This document shows positions 22,767 through 31,547 of a stretch of 64,000 nt of DNA, piece after piece; the stretch's first letter is position 1; each line of letters starts with the position of its first letter. The position numbers and the translations under genes are program-made. The notes under the pieces were generated by a model, which saw only the letters and a program-made list of their open reading frames with translations, was not told the DNA's origin and did no database searches. Origin of the DNA: Enterobacter sp. 10-1. Its GTDB lineage: Bacteria; Pseudomonadota; Gammaproteobacteria; Enterobacterales; Enterobacteriaceae. The stretch spans positions 186,001-250,000 of the forward strand of contig NISF01000001.1 of NCBI GenBank assembly GCA_002270295.1, given 5' to 3'.

Positions 22767-22846
22767 ATCCGAGGTGCGAATCTCGGGATAATAATAATGA
22801 TGAAATTCCTCTTTGACGGGCCAATAGAAATATTGGCCATTTTTTT
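22767..22846 (+). ncRNA. chiX: Small regulatory RNA ChiX (SroB/MicM)
   Basis: About 80 nt between ybaK and ybaP, the E. coli location of ChiX. The 3' half is nearly identical to E. coli ChiX: ATGAAATTCCTCTTTGACGG, then the 8-bp terminator stem GGCCAATA/TATTGGCC and a run of T. The seed that pairs with chiP/chbB leaders (TTCCTCTTTGACGG) is intact. The 5' hairpin differs: CCGAG/CTCGG (22769-22773 / 22782-22786). Possible promoter TTGGCA (22731-22736), 18-bp spacer, GACAAT (22755-22760). The 5' end is inferred from that promoter and is uncertain by several bases. The terminator overlaps the end of ybaP. Known role: Hfq-dependent silencing of chitoporin mRNA, relieved by a decoy transcript. Confidence 0.92.
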
Positions 22847-23639
22847 ACGTCAGCATATCAGGCAGGTTCCCTTCACCGTATAAATGCAGCGCGCCCACGG
22901 CGACAACATAGCGCCCCGGAGGCAGAGCCAGCAGTACCTCGCGCCAGGCGAGGTTGCGTTGATGCATCAAAACATCGTACAGCGACTGGCTAAAGGTCGT
23001 GGGTAGCGAGGTGGCCCCTTTTGCCGGCGGCTGCTCCAGCCACCAGCCGATCATCACCTGCAGAAGACGGGCGTTGGTTCGCCAGTGGGTCAGCGTGTCT
23101 TCCAGCAGCGCCAGCCCGCCATCGGGCAAATCGCGCAGCAGCGCTATCTGGCTATCGGTTCCCTCCAGCTCCATCACCCGCACGCGGCTTTCGCGTGCCG
23201 CCATCAGCAGCTGATAATCTATCCCGTAATCCGGACGAAGCCCCAGCTTTTGCGCCTGAGTAGCCTGCAGCGCCATGGCAACCTGCCATAGCGGCTGGCT
23301 GTCGAAAATGGCGGTTGCCAGCCCCAGCTCCGCGGCGCGGGCTTCCAGCTCAAGGATCTGTTCAGCGCTCAGGCGCTCGGCCAGCGGCGGATAAGAGGGG
23401 AGGTTGCTGAAGGGCGTCTCGTTACCGGTAATGTCGGCTTCGACAATCAGCGCATCGGCCTGGCGAATTTTTTTCAGCAGCCTGGCCGGCGGCGGCGACA
23501 TATCCCGGGTGCCCATGTGAATGCTGCCGACGAGGTGCAGGTAGCGTCCGCCGGGAAGGGTAATATCCAGCGCCGGCCAGGAATAAGACGAGCCAAAGGC
23601 GGCTCGCCACAGCATTTTTATTCGGTTTAACAGGCCCAT
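22845..23639 (-). CDS. ybaP: TraB/GumN-family protein YbaP
   Basis: Uncharacterised TraB/GumN-type protein. Start MGLLNRIKMLWRAAFG at 23639 gives 264 residues, equal to E. coli YbaP; an upstream frame to 23693 adds 18 unlikely residues. Conserved features: HLVGSIHMGTRDM near residue 35-47, YGIDYQLL near 140, and the C-terminal RYVVAVGALHLYGEGN carrying the second Gly-x-x-His motif. Related proteins are proposed metalloprotease-like enzymes; function here is not known. Confidence 0.93.
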   Translation of the reverse strand: MGLLNRIKMLWRAAFGSSYSWPALDITLPGGRYLHLVGSIHMGTRDMSPPPARLLKKIRQADALIVEADITGNETPFSNLPSYPPLAERLSAEQILELEARAAELGLATAIFDSQPLWQVAMALQATQAQKLGLRPDYGIDYQLLMAARESRVRVMELEGTDSQIALLRDLPDGGLALLEDTLTHWRTNARLLQVMIGWWLEQPPAKGATSLPTTFSQSLYDVLMHQRNLAWREVLLALPPGRYVVAVGALHLYGEGNLPDMLT

Positions 23640-23715
23640 ACGCGCTCCGCAATGTGAAGAACTCATGCTAGCGCGCGCGGCCGGGAGGCGCAAGCGTGGG
23701 CGGGGGATAAGCGTG

Positions 23716-23756
23716 CGGTAGCCCGGACAGGGCGTGATGCCGCTATCCGGGAAGGC
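23716..23756. repeat. REP-like palindromic unit
   Basis: GTAGCCCGGACAGGG, then a pairing TCCGGG about 18 bp later (stem CCCGGA 23722-23727 / TCCGGG 23746-23751), in the gap between copA and ybaP. It looks like a single enterobacterial REP unit and could stabilise the copA mRNA 3' end. Confidence 0.6.
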
Positions 23757-23781
23757 TTCAGGTTCGGGCCCGCGTGAGAGT

Positions 23782-26283
23782 CTACTCTTTTGGTTTAAAA
23801 CGCAGCAGCCGGTTGGCGTTGCTCACCACGGTTATCGAGGAGAGCGCCATCGCCGCCCCGGCAACCACCGGGTTGAGCAGCGTACCGGTGAGCGGCCAGA
23901 GGATCCCGGCGGCAATCGGAATGCCCAGCGAGTTATAGACAAAGGCGCCCAGCAGGTTCTGCTTCATATTACGCAGCGTGGCTTTTGCAATGGCCAGCGC
24001 GTCGGCCACGCCGTTCAGGCTATGGCGCATCAGGGTAATCGCCGCCGTTTCAATGGCTACGTCGCTGCCGCCGCCCATCGCAATGCCGACATCGGCCTGC
24101 GCCAGCGCCGGGGCGTCGTTAATGCCATCGCCGACCATCGCGACCTGATGCCCCTGGCTTTGCAGGCGCTTGATGGCATCGGCTTTACCGTCCGGCAGGA
24201 CGCCGGCAATCACCTCGTCGATACCCGCTTCTTTGGCGATAGCGTTGGCCGTAACCGGGTTATCCCCGGTGAGCATCACCAGACGGTAGCCCTGGCGATG
24301 CAGGCGGGCCAGCGCCGCCACGCTGTCGCTGCGCAGCGGATCGCGAATGGCGATCAGCGCGGCAACCTCGCCGTCTACCGCCAGCAGCACCGGCGTGGCG
24401 CCCTGCGAGGCCTGAGCGTTGAGGTCACTTTCCGCCGCGTCGGTGGCAATATTCTGCTCGTTGAGCAGCGCCTGATTACCGAGCAGGAGATGATGTCCGT
24501 CGGCTTCACCGCTCACGCCCAGCCCGCGAAGGGTACGGAAGTTCCCAACCTCCGGCAGCGCGCTATCCGCCGCTTTGTCGAGGATCGCCCGCGCCAGAGG
24601 GTGGCTGGAGCCCTGTTCCAGCGCGGCGGCCAGGCGTAAAGCGGTCGCCTCATCGATAGCTGTAAAGGTTTTCACCGCCACAACCTGTGGTTTCCCTTCG
24701 GTCAGGGTACCGGTTTTATCGAATACGACGGTATCCAGCTGGCTGGCGCGCTGCAGCGCATCGGCGTCGCGAACCAGCACGCCGTACTCCGCCGCCCGGC
24801 CGACGCCGGAAATAATCGACATCGGCGTTGCCAGGCCCAGCGCACATGGGCAGGCGATAATCAGCACCGTGGTGGCGATGATCAGGGTATAGACGATCTG
24901 CGGCGCCGGACCGAAGAAGTACCAGATTGCCGCGCTGAACAGCGCAATGACCACGACCGTCGGGACGAAGACGGCGGAAATTTTATCCGCCAGCTGGCCG
25001 ATTTCTGGTTTACTGCTCTGCGCCTGGCGCACCATGCGGATAATTCGCGCCAGCGTCGTCTGACTCCCCACGGCGCTGGCGGTAAACAGGACGCTGCCAT
25101 CCTGCACCACCGTACCGGCATGCAGGGGATCTCCGCCGCTTTTCTGCTGCGGGATCGGTTCGCCGGTCAGCATGGCTTCATCAAGCCAGGCCTCGCCCTG
25201 GGTGATGGTGCCGTCAACCGGCACCCGGTCGCCGGTGGTCAGACGCAGGGTCATGCCAGGCAGAACTTGCGCCAGCGGTACGCTTTTTTCACCCTCAGGA
25301 GTGACCACGCGTGCCGACGGCGGCGTCAAATCGAGCAGTTTTTCCAGCGCCCGCGAAGATCGCTGCCGGGCGCGGGCTTCCAGCATATGGCCGAGGTTAA
25401 TCAGACCGATAATCATGGCGCTGGCTTCATAATAGAGGTGGCGGGCTTCCATCGGGAACCACTGCGGCCACAGGTTGACGCTCATTGAGTAGAGCCAGGC
25501 GACCCCGGTGCCCAGCGCCACCAGCGTATCCATAGTGGCGGTGCCGTTTCTCAGGCTTTTCCAGGCGCTGCGATAGAAGTGGCCGCCGGCAAAGACCATT
25601 ACCGCAAGGGTGACAAGCCCGATAGCCAGCCACAGCGAGCGGTTGTCGTCGGTGACCATCATGTTGTCACCGAACATTCCCCACACCATCACCGGAACGC
25701 CCACCAGCAGGGCGACGATCGCCTGCCAGCGGAAGCGTTTCATGGTGGCGATGGCGGTTTCCTGCTGGCGCTCGCGGCGCTTCAGATCGTCTTCGATAGC
25801 TTCTGCGCCGTAGCCCGCTTTTTCCACCGCCTGCACTAATTCTGCGGCGGACGCGCTGCCCATGACCAGCGCAGTGCGTTCCGCCAGATTCACCCGCGCC
25901 TGCGCGACGCCCGGTACCGCGGCAAGCGCCTTCTGTACCCGGGAAACGCAGCTGGCACAGCTCATGCCGTTGATCAGTAGCTGTTGACTGTCATCGGTGT
26001 CATGGGCTGCCGGAAGCTCAGGAGGGGCCGCTGTCAGTGCTTCCGACGGGAGTATTGATTCCGCCAGCGGTTTAGCCTTTGGGTGGCTGAGCTCCGCACC
26101 GTATCCGGCTTTCTGAATCGTATCGATTAGCGCTTCGGCGCTGGCGCTACCGGTGACATGCGCTTCGGTAGTGGTGACGTCCGCCAGTTCAACGTCAGGA
26201 CGCTGCTCCAGGCTCTCTTTTACGCGTTTGACGCAGTGGCCGCAGGTGAGGCCATCGAGCGTCAGGTCGATGGTTTGTGACAT
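23782..26283 (-). CDS. copA: Cu(I)-exporting P1B-type ATPase CopA
   Basis: Inner-membrane pump exporting Cu(I) to the periplasm. 833 residues (E. coli 834). Two N-terminal HMA domains carry CXXC motifs (GLTCGHC, Cys14/17; GMSCASC, near 110-113). Eight TM segments, with CPC in IACPCALG. P-domain phosphorylation motif DKTGTLTEG and hinge [13 protein letters not shown]. It is transcribed from a CueR-type promoter just upstream. It also carries the slippery heptamer for a CopZ product (separate entry). In this genome a heme operon separates it from cueR. Confidence 0.98.
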   Translation of the reverse strand: MSQTIDLTLDGLTCGHCVKRVKESLEQRPDVELADVTTTEAHVTGSASAEALIDTIQKAGYGAELSHPKAKPLAESILPSEALTAAPPELPAAHDTDDSQQLLINGMSCASCVSRVQKALAAVPGVAQARVNLAERTALVMGSASAAELVQAVEKAGYGAEAIEDDLKRRERQQETAIATMKRFRWQAIVALLVGVPVMVWGMFGDNMMVTDDNRSLWLAIGLVTLAVMVFAGGHFYRSAWKSLRNGTATMDTLVALGTGVAWLYSMSVNLWPQWFPMEARHLYYEASAMIIGLINLGHMLEARARQRSSRALEKLLDLTPPSARVVTPEGEKSVPLAQVLPGMTLRLTTGDRVPVDGTITQGEAWLDEAMLTGEPIPQQKSGGDPLHAGTVVQDGSVLFTASAVGSQTTLARIIRMVRQAQSSKPEIGQLADKISAVFVPTVVVIALFSAAIWYFFGPAPQIVYTLIIATTVLIIACPCALGLATPMSIISGVGRAAEYGVLVRDADALQRASQLDTVVFDKTGTLTEGKPQVVAVKTFTAIDEATALRLAAALEQGSSHPLARAILDKAADSALPEVGNFRTLRGLGVSGEADGHHLLLGNQALLNEQNIATDAAESDLNAQASQGATPVLLAVDGEVAALIAIRDPLRSDSVAALARLHRQGYRLVMLTGDNPVTANAIAKEAGIDEVIAGVLPDGKADAIKRLQSQGHQVAMVGDGINDAPALAQADVGIAMGGGSDVAIETAAITLMRHSLNGVADALAIAKATLRNMKQNLLGAFVYNSLGIPIAAGILWPLTGTLLNPVVAGAAMALSSITVVSNANRLLRFKPKE
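26072..26283 (-). other. CopZ-like copper chaperone by -1 frameshift in copA
   Basis: The slippery sequence C CCA AAG lies at 26083-26077 (minus strand), reading Pro68-Lys69 of CopA. A -1 slip reads CCC AAA, then GGC (Gly), then TAA at 26074-26072, giving a 70-residue protein made only of the first HMA domain. That matches what is established in E. coli, where copA makes a 70-residue cytosolic copper chaperone, CopA(Z), by frameshifting. The motif and the stop position are seen directly; use in this strain is inferred. Confidence 0.85.
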
Positions 26284-26323
26284 AACAAACTCCTTTATTA
26301 CGTGGATGAGCTGACTGTGATAA

Positions 26324-26354
26324 AGGTTAAACCTTCCAGCAAGGGGAAGGTCAA
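26324..26354 (-). promoter_or_regulatory. CueR-activated copA promoter
   Basis: On the minus strand: -35 TTGACC (26354-26349), a 19-bp spacer, then -10 TAACCT (26329-26324). The spacer contains the dyad ACCTTCC-N7-GGAAGGT (26331-26351), the CueR operator. The long 19-bp spacer is the hallmark of MerR-family promoters that are untwisted by the activator. It differs from E. coli copA at only a few spacer positions. Confidence 0.93.
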
Positions 26355-26421
26355 GGCGGTTTTCGTCAATGCGGCAAAAAGACGCCGGCTACGGGGGCGC
26401 TTCGACCGGGGAACCCTGAGC

Positions 26422-27192
26422 TTAATAATCAAGAACGATCAGCGGCGTTTGATTTTCAGACTCTTTAATGACCGTAATGTCGGCCTGATAGAGCGTCTTT
26501 AGCGCCCGCTGCTGCAGAACATCCTGCGGACTGCCGCTATCGACGACGCGCCCTTTATCCATCAGCACCACGCGATCGGCATAGCGCGCGGCAAGATTAA
26601 GGTCGTGCAGGACGCAGCAGACGTTGAACTGCCGCTCGCGCACCAGCCGGCGCAGCAGGCGAAAAAGATGCTGCTGGTGGTGAATATCGAGGGCGGAAGT
26701 GGGCTCATCCAGAAACAGCCATTTGGGGGAGGGGATGGGCTCCCAGAGCTGCACCAGCAGGCGCGCCAGCTGTACCCGCTGCTGTTCGCCGCCGGAGAGC
26801 TGCCGGTAGTCGCGGGCGGCCAGCTCGCGGCAGTCGCACAGCGCCATGATGCGATCCGTTTCATCACGCGAGCTGCATGTCCGCCAGGGATGTCTTCCCA
26901 TGCGGATCACTTCCTGTACGCTGAACGGAAACGCCATATGGCCGTTCTGCCGCATCACGGCGCGGGTTTTCGCCAGCTCGGCTATCGACCACTCCTCCAG
27001 CGGCGTACCCAGCAGGGAACATCGCCCGCCGTGCGGCCGCAGATAGCCCGTGAGCTGGCGCAGTAGCGTGGATTTCCCGGCGCCGTTCGGACCCAGAATG
27101 GCGACGATCTCCCCGCCGGGCAGCGCCAGAGAGACATTATCGGTCAGGCGACGTCCCTGCAGGGTATAAACCAGATTTTCGGCCAGAATCAT
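26422..27192 (-). CDS. hmuV: Heme ABC transporter ATP-binding protein (HmuV/ChuV type)
   Basis: ATPase of the periplasm-to-cytoplasm heme importer. Start [13 protein letters not shown] at 27192 has GGAGG 6 bp upstream and overlaps the permease stop by ATGA; the longer frame from 27222 is less supported. 256 residues. Walker [10 protein letters not shown] at 34-42, signature [15 protein letters not shown], Walker [14 protein letters not shown]-loop [14 protein letters not shown]. Last gene of the seven-gene heme operon. FecCD-type vitamin B12/siderophore ATPases are close relatives; the assignment to heme comes from the neighbouring genes. Confidence 0.92.
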   Translation of the reverse strand: MILAENLVYTLQGRRLTDNVSLALPGGEIVAILGPNGAGKSTLLRQLTGYLRPHGGRCSLLGTPLEEWSIAELAKTRAVMRQNGHMAFPFSVQEVIRMGRHPWRTCSSRDETDRIMALCDCRELAARDYRQLSGGEQQRVQLARLLVQLWEPIPSPKWLFLDEPTSALDIHHQQHLFRLLRRLVRERQFNVCCVLHDLNLAARYADRVVLMDKGRVVDSGSPQDVLQQRALKTLYQADITVIKESENQTPLIVLDY

Positions 27193-28193
27193 GCTGACCT
27201 CCGGCTGCGCAGGATCAGCCACAGAAAATAGGGGCCGCCGATCAGGCTGGTCAGCAGGCCGACGGGCATTTCCGCCGGCTGCACCAGCGTGCGGGCCAGG
27301 GTATCGGCCACCAGCAGCAGGCAGGCTCCGGCCAGCGTCGAGCAGGGGATAAGCCAGCGATGATCGGCCCCGGTAGTCATGCGGATCAGGTGCGGGATCA
27401 CCAGGCCAATAAAGCCGATAACGCCGCTCACCGAAACGGCCGCGCCGACCAGCAGCGAGCTGAGCAACAGCAGCTGCTGACGTTTACGCTTAACGTTAAC
27501 GCCGAGATAGTGCGCCTCTTCATCTCCCAGCTGCAGCAGGTTGAGCGTCCCGGCAAGAAACAGCGTGGCGACAATCGCCGGCAGGACAAACGAGCTGGCG
27601 ACCAGCAGCGTAGGCCACTGCGCCTGGCCAAGATTGCCCATCATCCACAGCGTGAGCTGGCGCAGCTGCTGCTCGTCGCCGACGTAGCTCAGCACGCCGA
27701 TCGCCGCTCCGCACAGCGCGTTGATGGCGATTCCGGCTAACAGGAGCTGCATCATGCCGCCGTGAGCGTGGCGCCGGCTGATGAGAAAAATCACCGCGCA
27801 GACCGCCATACTGCCCGCGACGGCAAAAATCATCTGCTCGTACAGCGCCAGTACCACCGGAAATGAGAAGGGCAGAACAATCGCCACCCCCACCATCAGC
27901 GCGGAGCCGCTGCTGACGCCAAGCAGGCCGGGGTCGGCCATCGGGTTACGAAACAGGCCCTGCATAATGACCCCCGCCGTCGCCAGCGCCGAGCCCACCA
28001 GTACCGCCAGCAGAACGCGGGGCAGGCGAATGTTCAGCCAGATATCACGGTATTCCTCGTCAAACAGCGCGCTGAAGCTGATGTTCAGCGCACCCTGGCT
28101 GGCGCCAACCAGCACCAGCGCGGCCAGCAGCAGTGAAAGGCCCGTCAGTACGCTGACGGAAGAGAGTGAATCCTTGAGCACGCAAAACTCCAT
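27189..28193 (-). CDS. hmuU: Heme ABC transporter permease (HmuU/ChuU type)
   Basis: FecCD-family permease, 334 residues, about ten TM segments. Conserved features: [20 protein letters not shown] (near 56-75), [19 protein letters not shown] (near 78-96) and [13 protein letters not shown] near 265. It moves heme delivered by HmuT across the inner membrane. The ATG at 28193 lacks a strong ribosome site; a GTG four codons later has GGAG 6 bp upstream, so the true start may be five residues shorter. Overlaps hmuV by 4 bp. Confidence 0.92.
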   Translation of the reverse strand: MEFCVLKDSLSSVSVLTGLSLLLAALVLVGASQGALNISFSALFDEEYRDIWLNIRLPRVLLAVLVGSALATAGVIMQGLFRNPMADPGLLGVSSGSALMVGVAIVLPFSFPVVLALYEQMIFAVAGSMAVCAVIFLISRRHAHGGMMQLLLAGIAINALCGAAIGVLSYVGDEQQLRQLTLWMMGNLGQAQWPTLLVASSFVLPAIVATLFLAGTLNLLQLGDEEAHYLGVNVKRKRQQLLLLSSLLVGAAVSVSGVIGFIGLVIPHLIRMTTGADHRWLIPCSTLAGACLLLVADTLARTLVQPAEMPVGLLTSLIGGPYFLWLILRSRRSA

Positions 28194-28231
28194 AACGTCT
28201 TTGCGGCGCGGATATGCCGCGCCGCAGGGGA

Positions 28232-28855
28232 TTACGCCGGCTTCAGATCCGGCTCAATCAGGCTGTAGACCTGATTGTTGAGCGCCGGCGCAGCGGCCAG
28301 ATCGTGAATGTGCGCGGCGACGTCCGCACGCCTCACGAAACCGTGGCACTCCTGATTCTGCAACCGTTGCGCTTTACCGGTGGCCTCACCGTTGAGCAGG
28401 CCGCCGGGGCGCAGGATGGCATAATCGAGGCCGCTGGTTTGCAGCCAGCTTTCCGCCAGCGTTTTTTCGCGCACGGCCTGACCAAACGCGGCTTTGGCTC
28501 GGGGGGATAAAAAGGGCCAGCTATCGCCGCAGCCCAGCGAGGTCACCAGAATCATCCGCCCGATGCCCGCTTTTTCTGCCGCATCAATAACGGTCCTGTG
28601 CGCCAGGTAGTCCTGGGCGCCGCCCATAGAGGAGACGATCAGCGCATCCGGACCGGCAGCATGACAGGCGTCAGCCACCGCGGCGGCATCGCAGGCGTCG
28701 CCGGCGAAAACCCGCACGCCTTTAGCCTCAAGGGCGGCTACGGATTGCGGGTTGCGCACCACCGCCAGCACCGGACGCTGCTCCGCCAGCGCCAGTTCAA
28801 GCACCTTTGCGCCCGTGCCGCTGCCGCCGGCGCCAAAGATTAACCACGGCGTCAT
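28232..28855 (-). CDS. chuY: NAD(P)-binding reductase of the heme operon (ChuY-like)
   Basis: 207 residues, NmrA/SDR-like Rossmann protein: GAGGSGTGAKVLE near 8-20 is the dinucleotide-binding loop, with DALIVSSMGGAQDY and ILRPGGLLNG further on. It occupies the place of ChuY in the enterohaemorrhagic E. coli chuTWXYUV cluster, where ChuY reduces the tetrapyrrole (anaerobilin) made by ChuW from heme without oxygen. Start codon overlaps the chuX stop by one base (TGATG). Assignment as ChuY is by position and fold; sequence identity was not measured. Confidence 0.82.
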   Translation of the reverse strand: MTPWLIFGAGGSGTGAKVLELALAEQRPVLAVVRNPQSVAALEAKGVRVFAGDACDAAAVADACHAAGPDALIVSSMGGAQDYLAHRTVIDAAEKAGIGRMILVTSLGCGDSWPFLSPRAKAAFGQAVREKTLAESWLQTSGLDYAILRPGGLLNGEATGKAQRLQNQECHGFVRRADVAAHIHDLAAAPALNNQVYSLIEPDLKPA

Positions 28856-29349
28856 CAGGCGGTTTCCTTGAGGGAAGCGGCCAGGGCCTGGAAGGCGCTA
28901 ACCTGCTCAGCGAGCAGCTGGCGATGCTCATCGCGACCGAGGAAAATCTTAAACATCGCGCTACCTGCTTTGTTAAAGAAGAGAATCGACGCGGTGTCCA
29001 TGCCCATAAATTTACGTTCAATCAGCGCGATATGGCTGCAGTTTTCCGCTTTGATATGGCCCGTCATGCCCTTTTTACCACGCAGATTGAAATAGCCGTG
29101 GCGATGGAATCCGGAAGGAAGCTCGCCGGTAAACTCGAGGATAACGTCGGCGGTATGGACCAGCGTCGTGACTTTGCCCCATTCGCTGACGGTTTCCCAG
29201 ATGGCGTCAAACCTTTCACCCGACACGACCGTCGGCGAAGGGAGGTTTTGCACCACCTCCAGAAGGGAAGTTTGGTAGCGATCGGCGATCGCTTCCAGGG
29301 TGCCGTCCGGCTCGGTTAGCAAAAAATCCGCTAAAGAAACATGGCTCAT
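28855..29349 (-). CDS. chuX: Heme utilisation cytosolic carrier HutX/ChuX
   Basis: 164-residue member of the HutX/ChuX heme-binding family, proposed to accept and pass heme in the cytosol to the degrading enzyme or to buffer it. Conserved features: PSGFHRHGYFNLRGKKGMTGHI near 79-100 (His-rich heme region) and the IALIERKFMGMDTASILFFN segment near 107-126. AGGAG lies 6 bp upstream of the ATG. Coupled to chuY by TGATG; 12 bp after chuW. Confidence 0.92.
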   Translation of the reverse strand: MSHVSLADFLLTEPDGTLEAIADRYQTSLLEVVQNLPSPTVVSGERFDAIWETVSEWGKVTTLVHTADVILEFTGELPSGFHRHGYFNLRGKKGMTGHIKAENCSHIALIERKFMGMDTASILFFNKAGSAMFKIFLGRDEHRQLLAEQVSAFQALAASLKETA

Positions 29350-29361
29350 AAATCACTCCTG

Positions 29362-30699
29362 TTAGGGTTGCTCTACCGCAATGTGCGGCGCGTTAAGTTG
29401 TTGAATCAGCTCATCAAGAGACTGCAAAATGTTGCTGGCCCAGAAGCGTCCTTCATTGGTCAGGCGCAGGCAGGTTGAGGCGTCGCGGGTGAGCCCCGCG
29501 CGATGCCACTGGGCGAGTAGAGGGGTCAGCTCCCCGGCGCGCGGGGTCAGTTCATCCAGCGGCACGCGCGCTGTTTCCACGCCCGCCTGCAGCGTATGCC
29601 GCCACTGAAAACCGCGCTCGGCGGCGCGCATCATCATCATCAGCGGCTTTTTCCCGGCGGCGATCGATTCGTGCCAGGTCGTCAGGTTACGTTCCACCAT
29701 CCACGAATAGCCGTTGACCGAGCCGCCCGCGCCGGAGCCCAGGGCCAGGCAGTCGGCCCCCTGTTTAATCAGCAGGTTGTAGAGGTTGCGTTCGCGGGTT
29801 GTGCGGGCCCAGTGGCTGTTGCTGATACAGCGCCAGCCCGCGTCGTCCATGAAGTCGCAGCCCTGAAGGTAGAGATCGCGTCGCTCTGCCGGAGTGGGGA
29901 CGGCGGTGCGACCGTTTTCCACGGCTTTACCCAGCGGCGTGTTGGGGAGCAGATTAAGCGCGTAGAGATCGACGCCGTCGAGCCCGATATCGCGGGCGAT
30001 TTTGAGATCTTCCTCCCACAGCTTTGCGTCCTGGCCGGGGAGGCCGAACAGCAGATCGCACACCACGGCCGCGCGATCCCGCCGCACCAGCCCCTGCATA
30101 AAGGCGGCGGCGGTGGGGCCGTCAGAGGTGCGGGCCATTTTCTTGCGCACCTTGCTGTTGAAGGACTGAATGCCGATGGAGAAGCGATTGGCTCCGGCAT
30201 CCAGGCAGGCGTCGATGCGGTTGTCATCAAAGTTAAGCACCCGTCCTTCGATGGTGATTTCACAGTCCGGCGCGAGGGGGAGCTTTTCCCGCAGGGTGGT
30301 GATAATTCGCGCCAGATCCTGCGCCGCCAGCGCGGAAGGCGTACCGCCGCCAAAGTAAACCGCGTGGATCGGCGCCGACTGGTGCAGGACGCTATCGGCC
30401 TCCATCTCGATTTCGCGCAGCAGCGCGTCGGTATAGCGGGCGCAGTGGTCATCTTCGTAACGGTTCTGATAAAAACCGCAAAAAGTACAGTGGGTTGCGC
30501 AAAAGGGAATATGCAGGTACAGCAGTCTTTTACGCGGCGGCGCGCTGCGGCTGATGACCTCCTGCCAGGTTTGCTCCAGCTGCTCTTTTGCCACAGGGAT
30601 CGCGCCGCGCCACGGCATGGTGGCCCGACGATCTTTAAAGGGCTGGTTTCCCTCCAGCGCGAAATGCGCAGAGAGATCCAGGGCGTTGTTAGTCTTCAT
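29362..30699 (-). CDS. chuW: Anaerobic heme-degrading radical SAM enzyme (HutW/ChuW)
   Basis: Radical SAM methyltransferase-type enzyme (HemN-like) known in ChuW to open heme oxygen-independently, releasing iron and a linear tetrapyrrole. With the ATG at 30699 (MKTNNALDLSAHF) it has 445 residues; an upstream start at 30732 would overlap hmuT. The radical SAM cluster motif is CATHCTFC (Cys67, 71, 74), followed by VYFGGGTPSAL and the HemN-like SIGIQSFNS. It lies 20 bp after hmuT and is followed by chuX. Coproporphyrinogen dehydrogenase HemN is a paralogue, but the operon context argues for HutW. Confidence 0.93.
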   Translation of the reverse strand: MKTNNALDLSAHFALEGNQPFKDRRATMPWRGAIPVAKEQLEQTWQEVISRSAPPRKRLLYLHIPFCATHCTFCGFYQNRYEDDHCARYTDALLREIEMEADSVLHQSAPIHAVYFGGGTPSALAAQDLARIITTLREKLPLAPDCEITIEGRVLNFDDNRIDACLDAGANRFSIGIQSFNSKVRKKMARTSDGPTAAAFMQGLVRRDRAAVVCDLLFGLPGQDAKLWEEDLKIARDIGLDGVDLYALNLLPNTPLGKAVENGRTAVPTPAERRDLYLQGCDFMDDAGWRCISNSHWARTTRERNLYNLLIKQGADCLALGSGAGGSVNGYSWMVERNLTTWHESIAAGKKPLMMMMRAAERGFQWRHTLQAGVETARVPLDELTPRAGELTPLLAQWHRAGLTRDASTCLRLTNEGRFWASNILQSLDELIQQLNAPHIAVEQP

Positions 30700-30719
30700 A
30701 GCGTCAACATCAAATCCAG

Positions 30720-31547
30720 TTATTGGGGCCAAAACTGCTGGTGCAGGGACTCAACCGCGTCGGCAACCCGGGGGCCCATACCGAGGATCAGCGCCTGATC
30801 GACGGTAACAATGCGCTGATTTTTCCATGCGGCGGTGTGGGTTATGCCGGCGACGGCGCGCAGCCGGTTAATATCGCCGTCCACCATTTGCGAGGTCACG
30901 ACAATAACCTCCGGGTTTGCCGCAATCAGCGATTCCGCGCTGTAGCTTTTATATTGCTCGTGCGAAGCCACATTCCGTGCGCCCGCGAGGGTCAGAATGG
31001 CGTCGGCAACGCTGCCCTTACCGGCCACCTGCGGCGCGCTGCCGCCCGCGGAGAGAATAAACATCGCCCTGACCGGCGCCTTTTGCGCCGCAACGCTGTG
31101 CTGAACGCGCTCCAGACGCTGATGAATCTGGTTTACCAGCGCATCTCCTCGTTCGGGAACCTGCAGCGTCTTCGCCAGCTGGCGAATGTTGGCGTACATC
31201 TGTTCAACCGTGGCCGGCACGCGCGGCAGGGTGACAACGTTAACTTTTTGCGTCCGCAGCTGATCCAGAACGATCTGCGGCCCGGCATCCCGCCAGGTGA
31301 TGAAAACGTCCGGCCTGAGGGATAAAATGCCTTCGCTGCTGAGCTGCTTCCAGTAGCCGATATGCGGCAGCCTGGCCGTTTCCGGCGGCCAGGAGGTGGT
31401 TTCATCGACGCCGACCACCTGATTTCCGGCTTCAAGCGCGTAGATCAGTTCGCTAAGCGAGCCTCCGGCAACGACGATACGTTCGCTGGCATAGGTTGCG
31501 CAGGCGGCACAAAGCGTCAGCAGGGCGAACAACAGTTTTTTCATCAT
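30720..31547 (-). CDS. hmuT: Periplasmic heme-binding protein (HmuT/ChuT)
   Basis: Periplasmic binding protein of the heme ABC importer. About 275 residues with a signal peptide (MMKKLLFALLTLCAACATYA, cleavage near Ala-Ser at about 20). Class III binding-protein fold: RIVVAGGSLSELIYALEAG at the N-terminus, VGVDETTSWPPE (HmuT-type loop with heme-facing Tyr/His not individually assigned), LRPDVFITW, and GMGPRVADAVESLHQQF near the end. The start overlaps the receptor stop as TGATG(ATG); the second ATG (31544) is an alternative. Confidence 0.92.
   Translation of the reverse strand: MMKKLLFALLTLCAACATYASERIVVAGGSLSELIYALEAGNQVVGVDETTSWPPETARLPHIGYWKQLSSEGILSLRPDVFITWRDAGPQIVLDQLRTQKVNVVTLPRVPATVEQMYANIRQLAKTLQVPERGDALVNQIHQRLERVQHSVAAQKAPVRAMFILSAGGSAPQVAGKGSVADAILTLAGARNVASHEQYKSYSAESLIAANPEVIVVTSQMVDGDINRLRAVAGITHTAAWKNQRIVTVDQALILGMGPRVADAVESLHQQFWPQ

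Noticed and set aside
26302..26502. 66-codon + strand frame over the copA promoter
   Set aside because: It covers the CueR operator and the end of hmuV and has no ribosome site; the regulatory reading is stronger.
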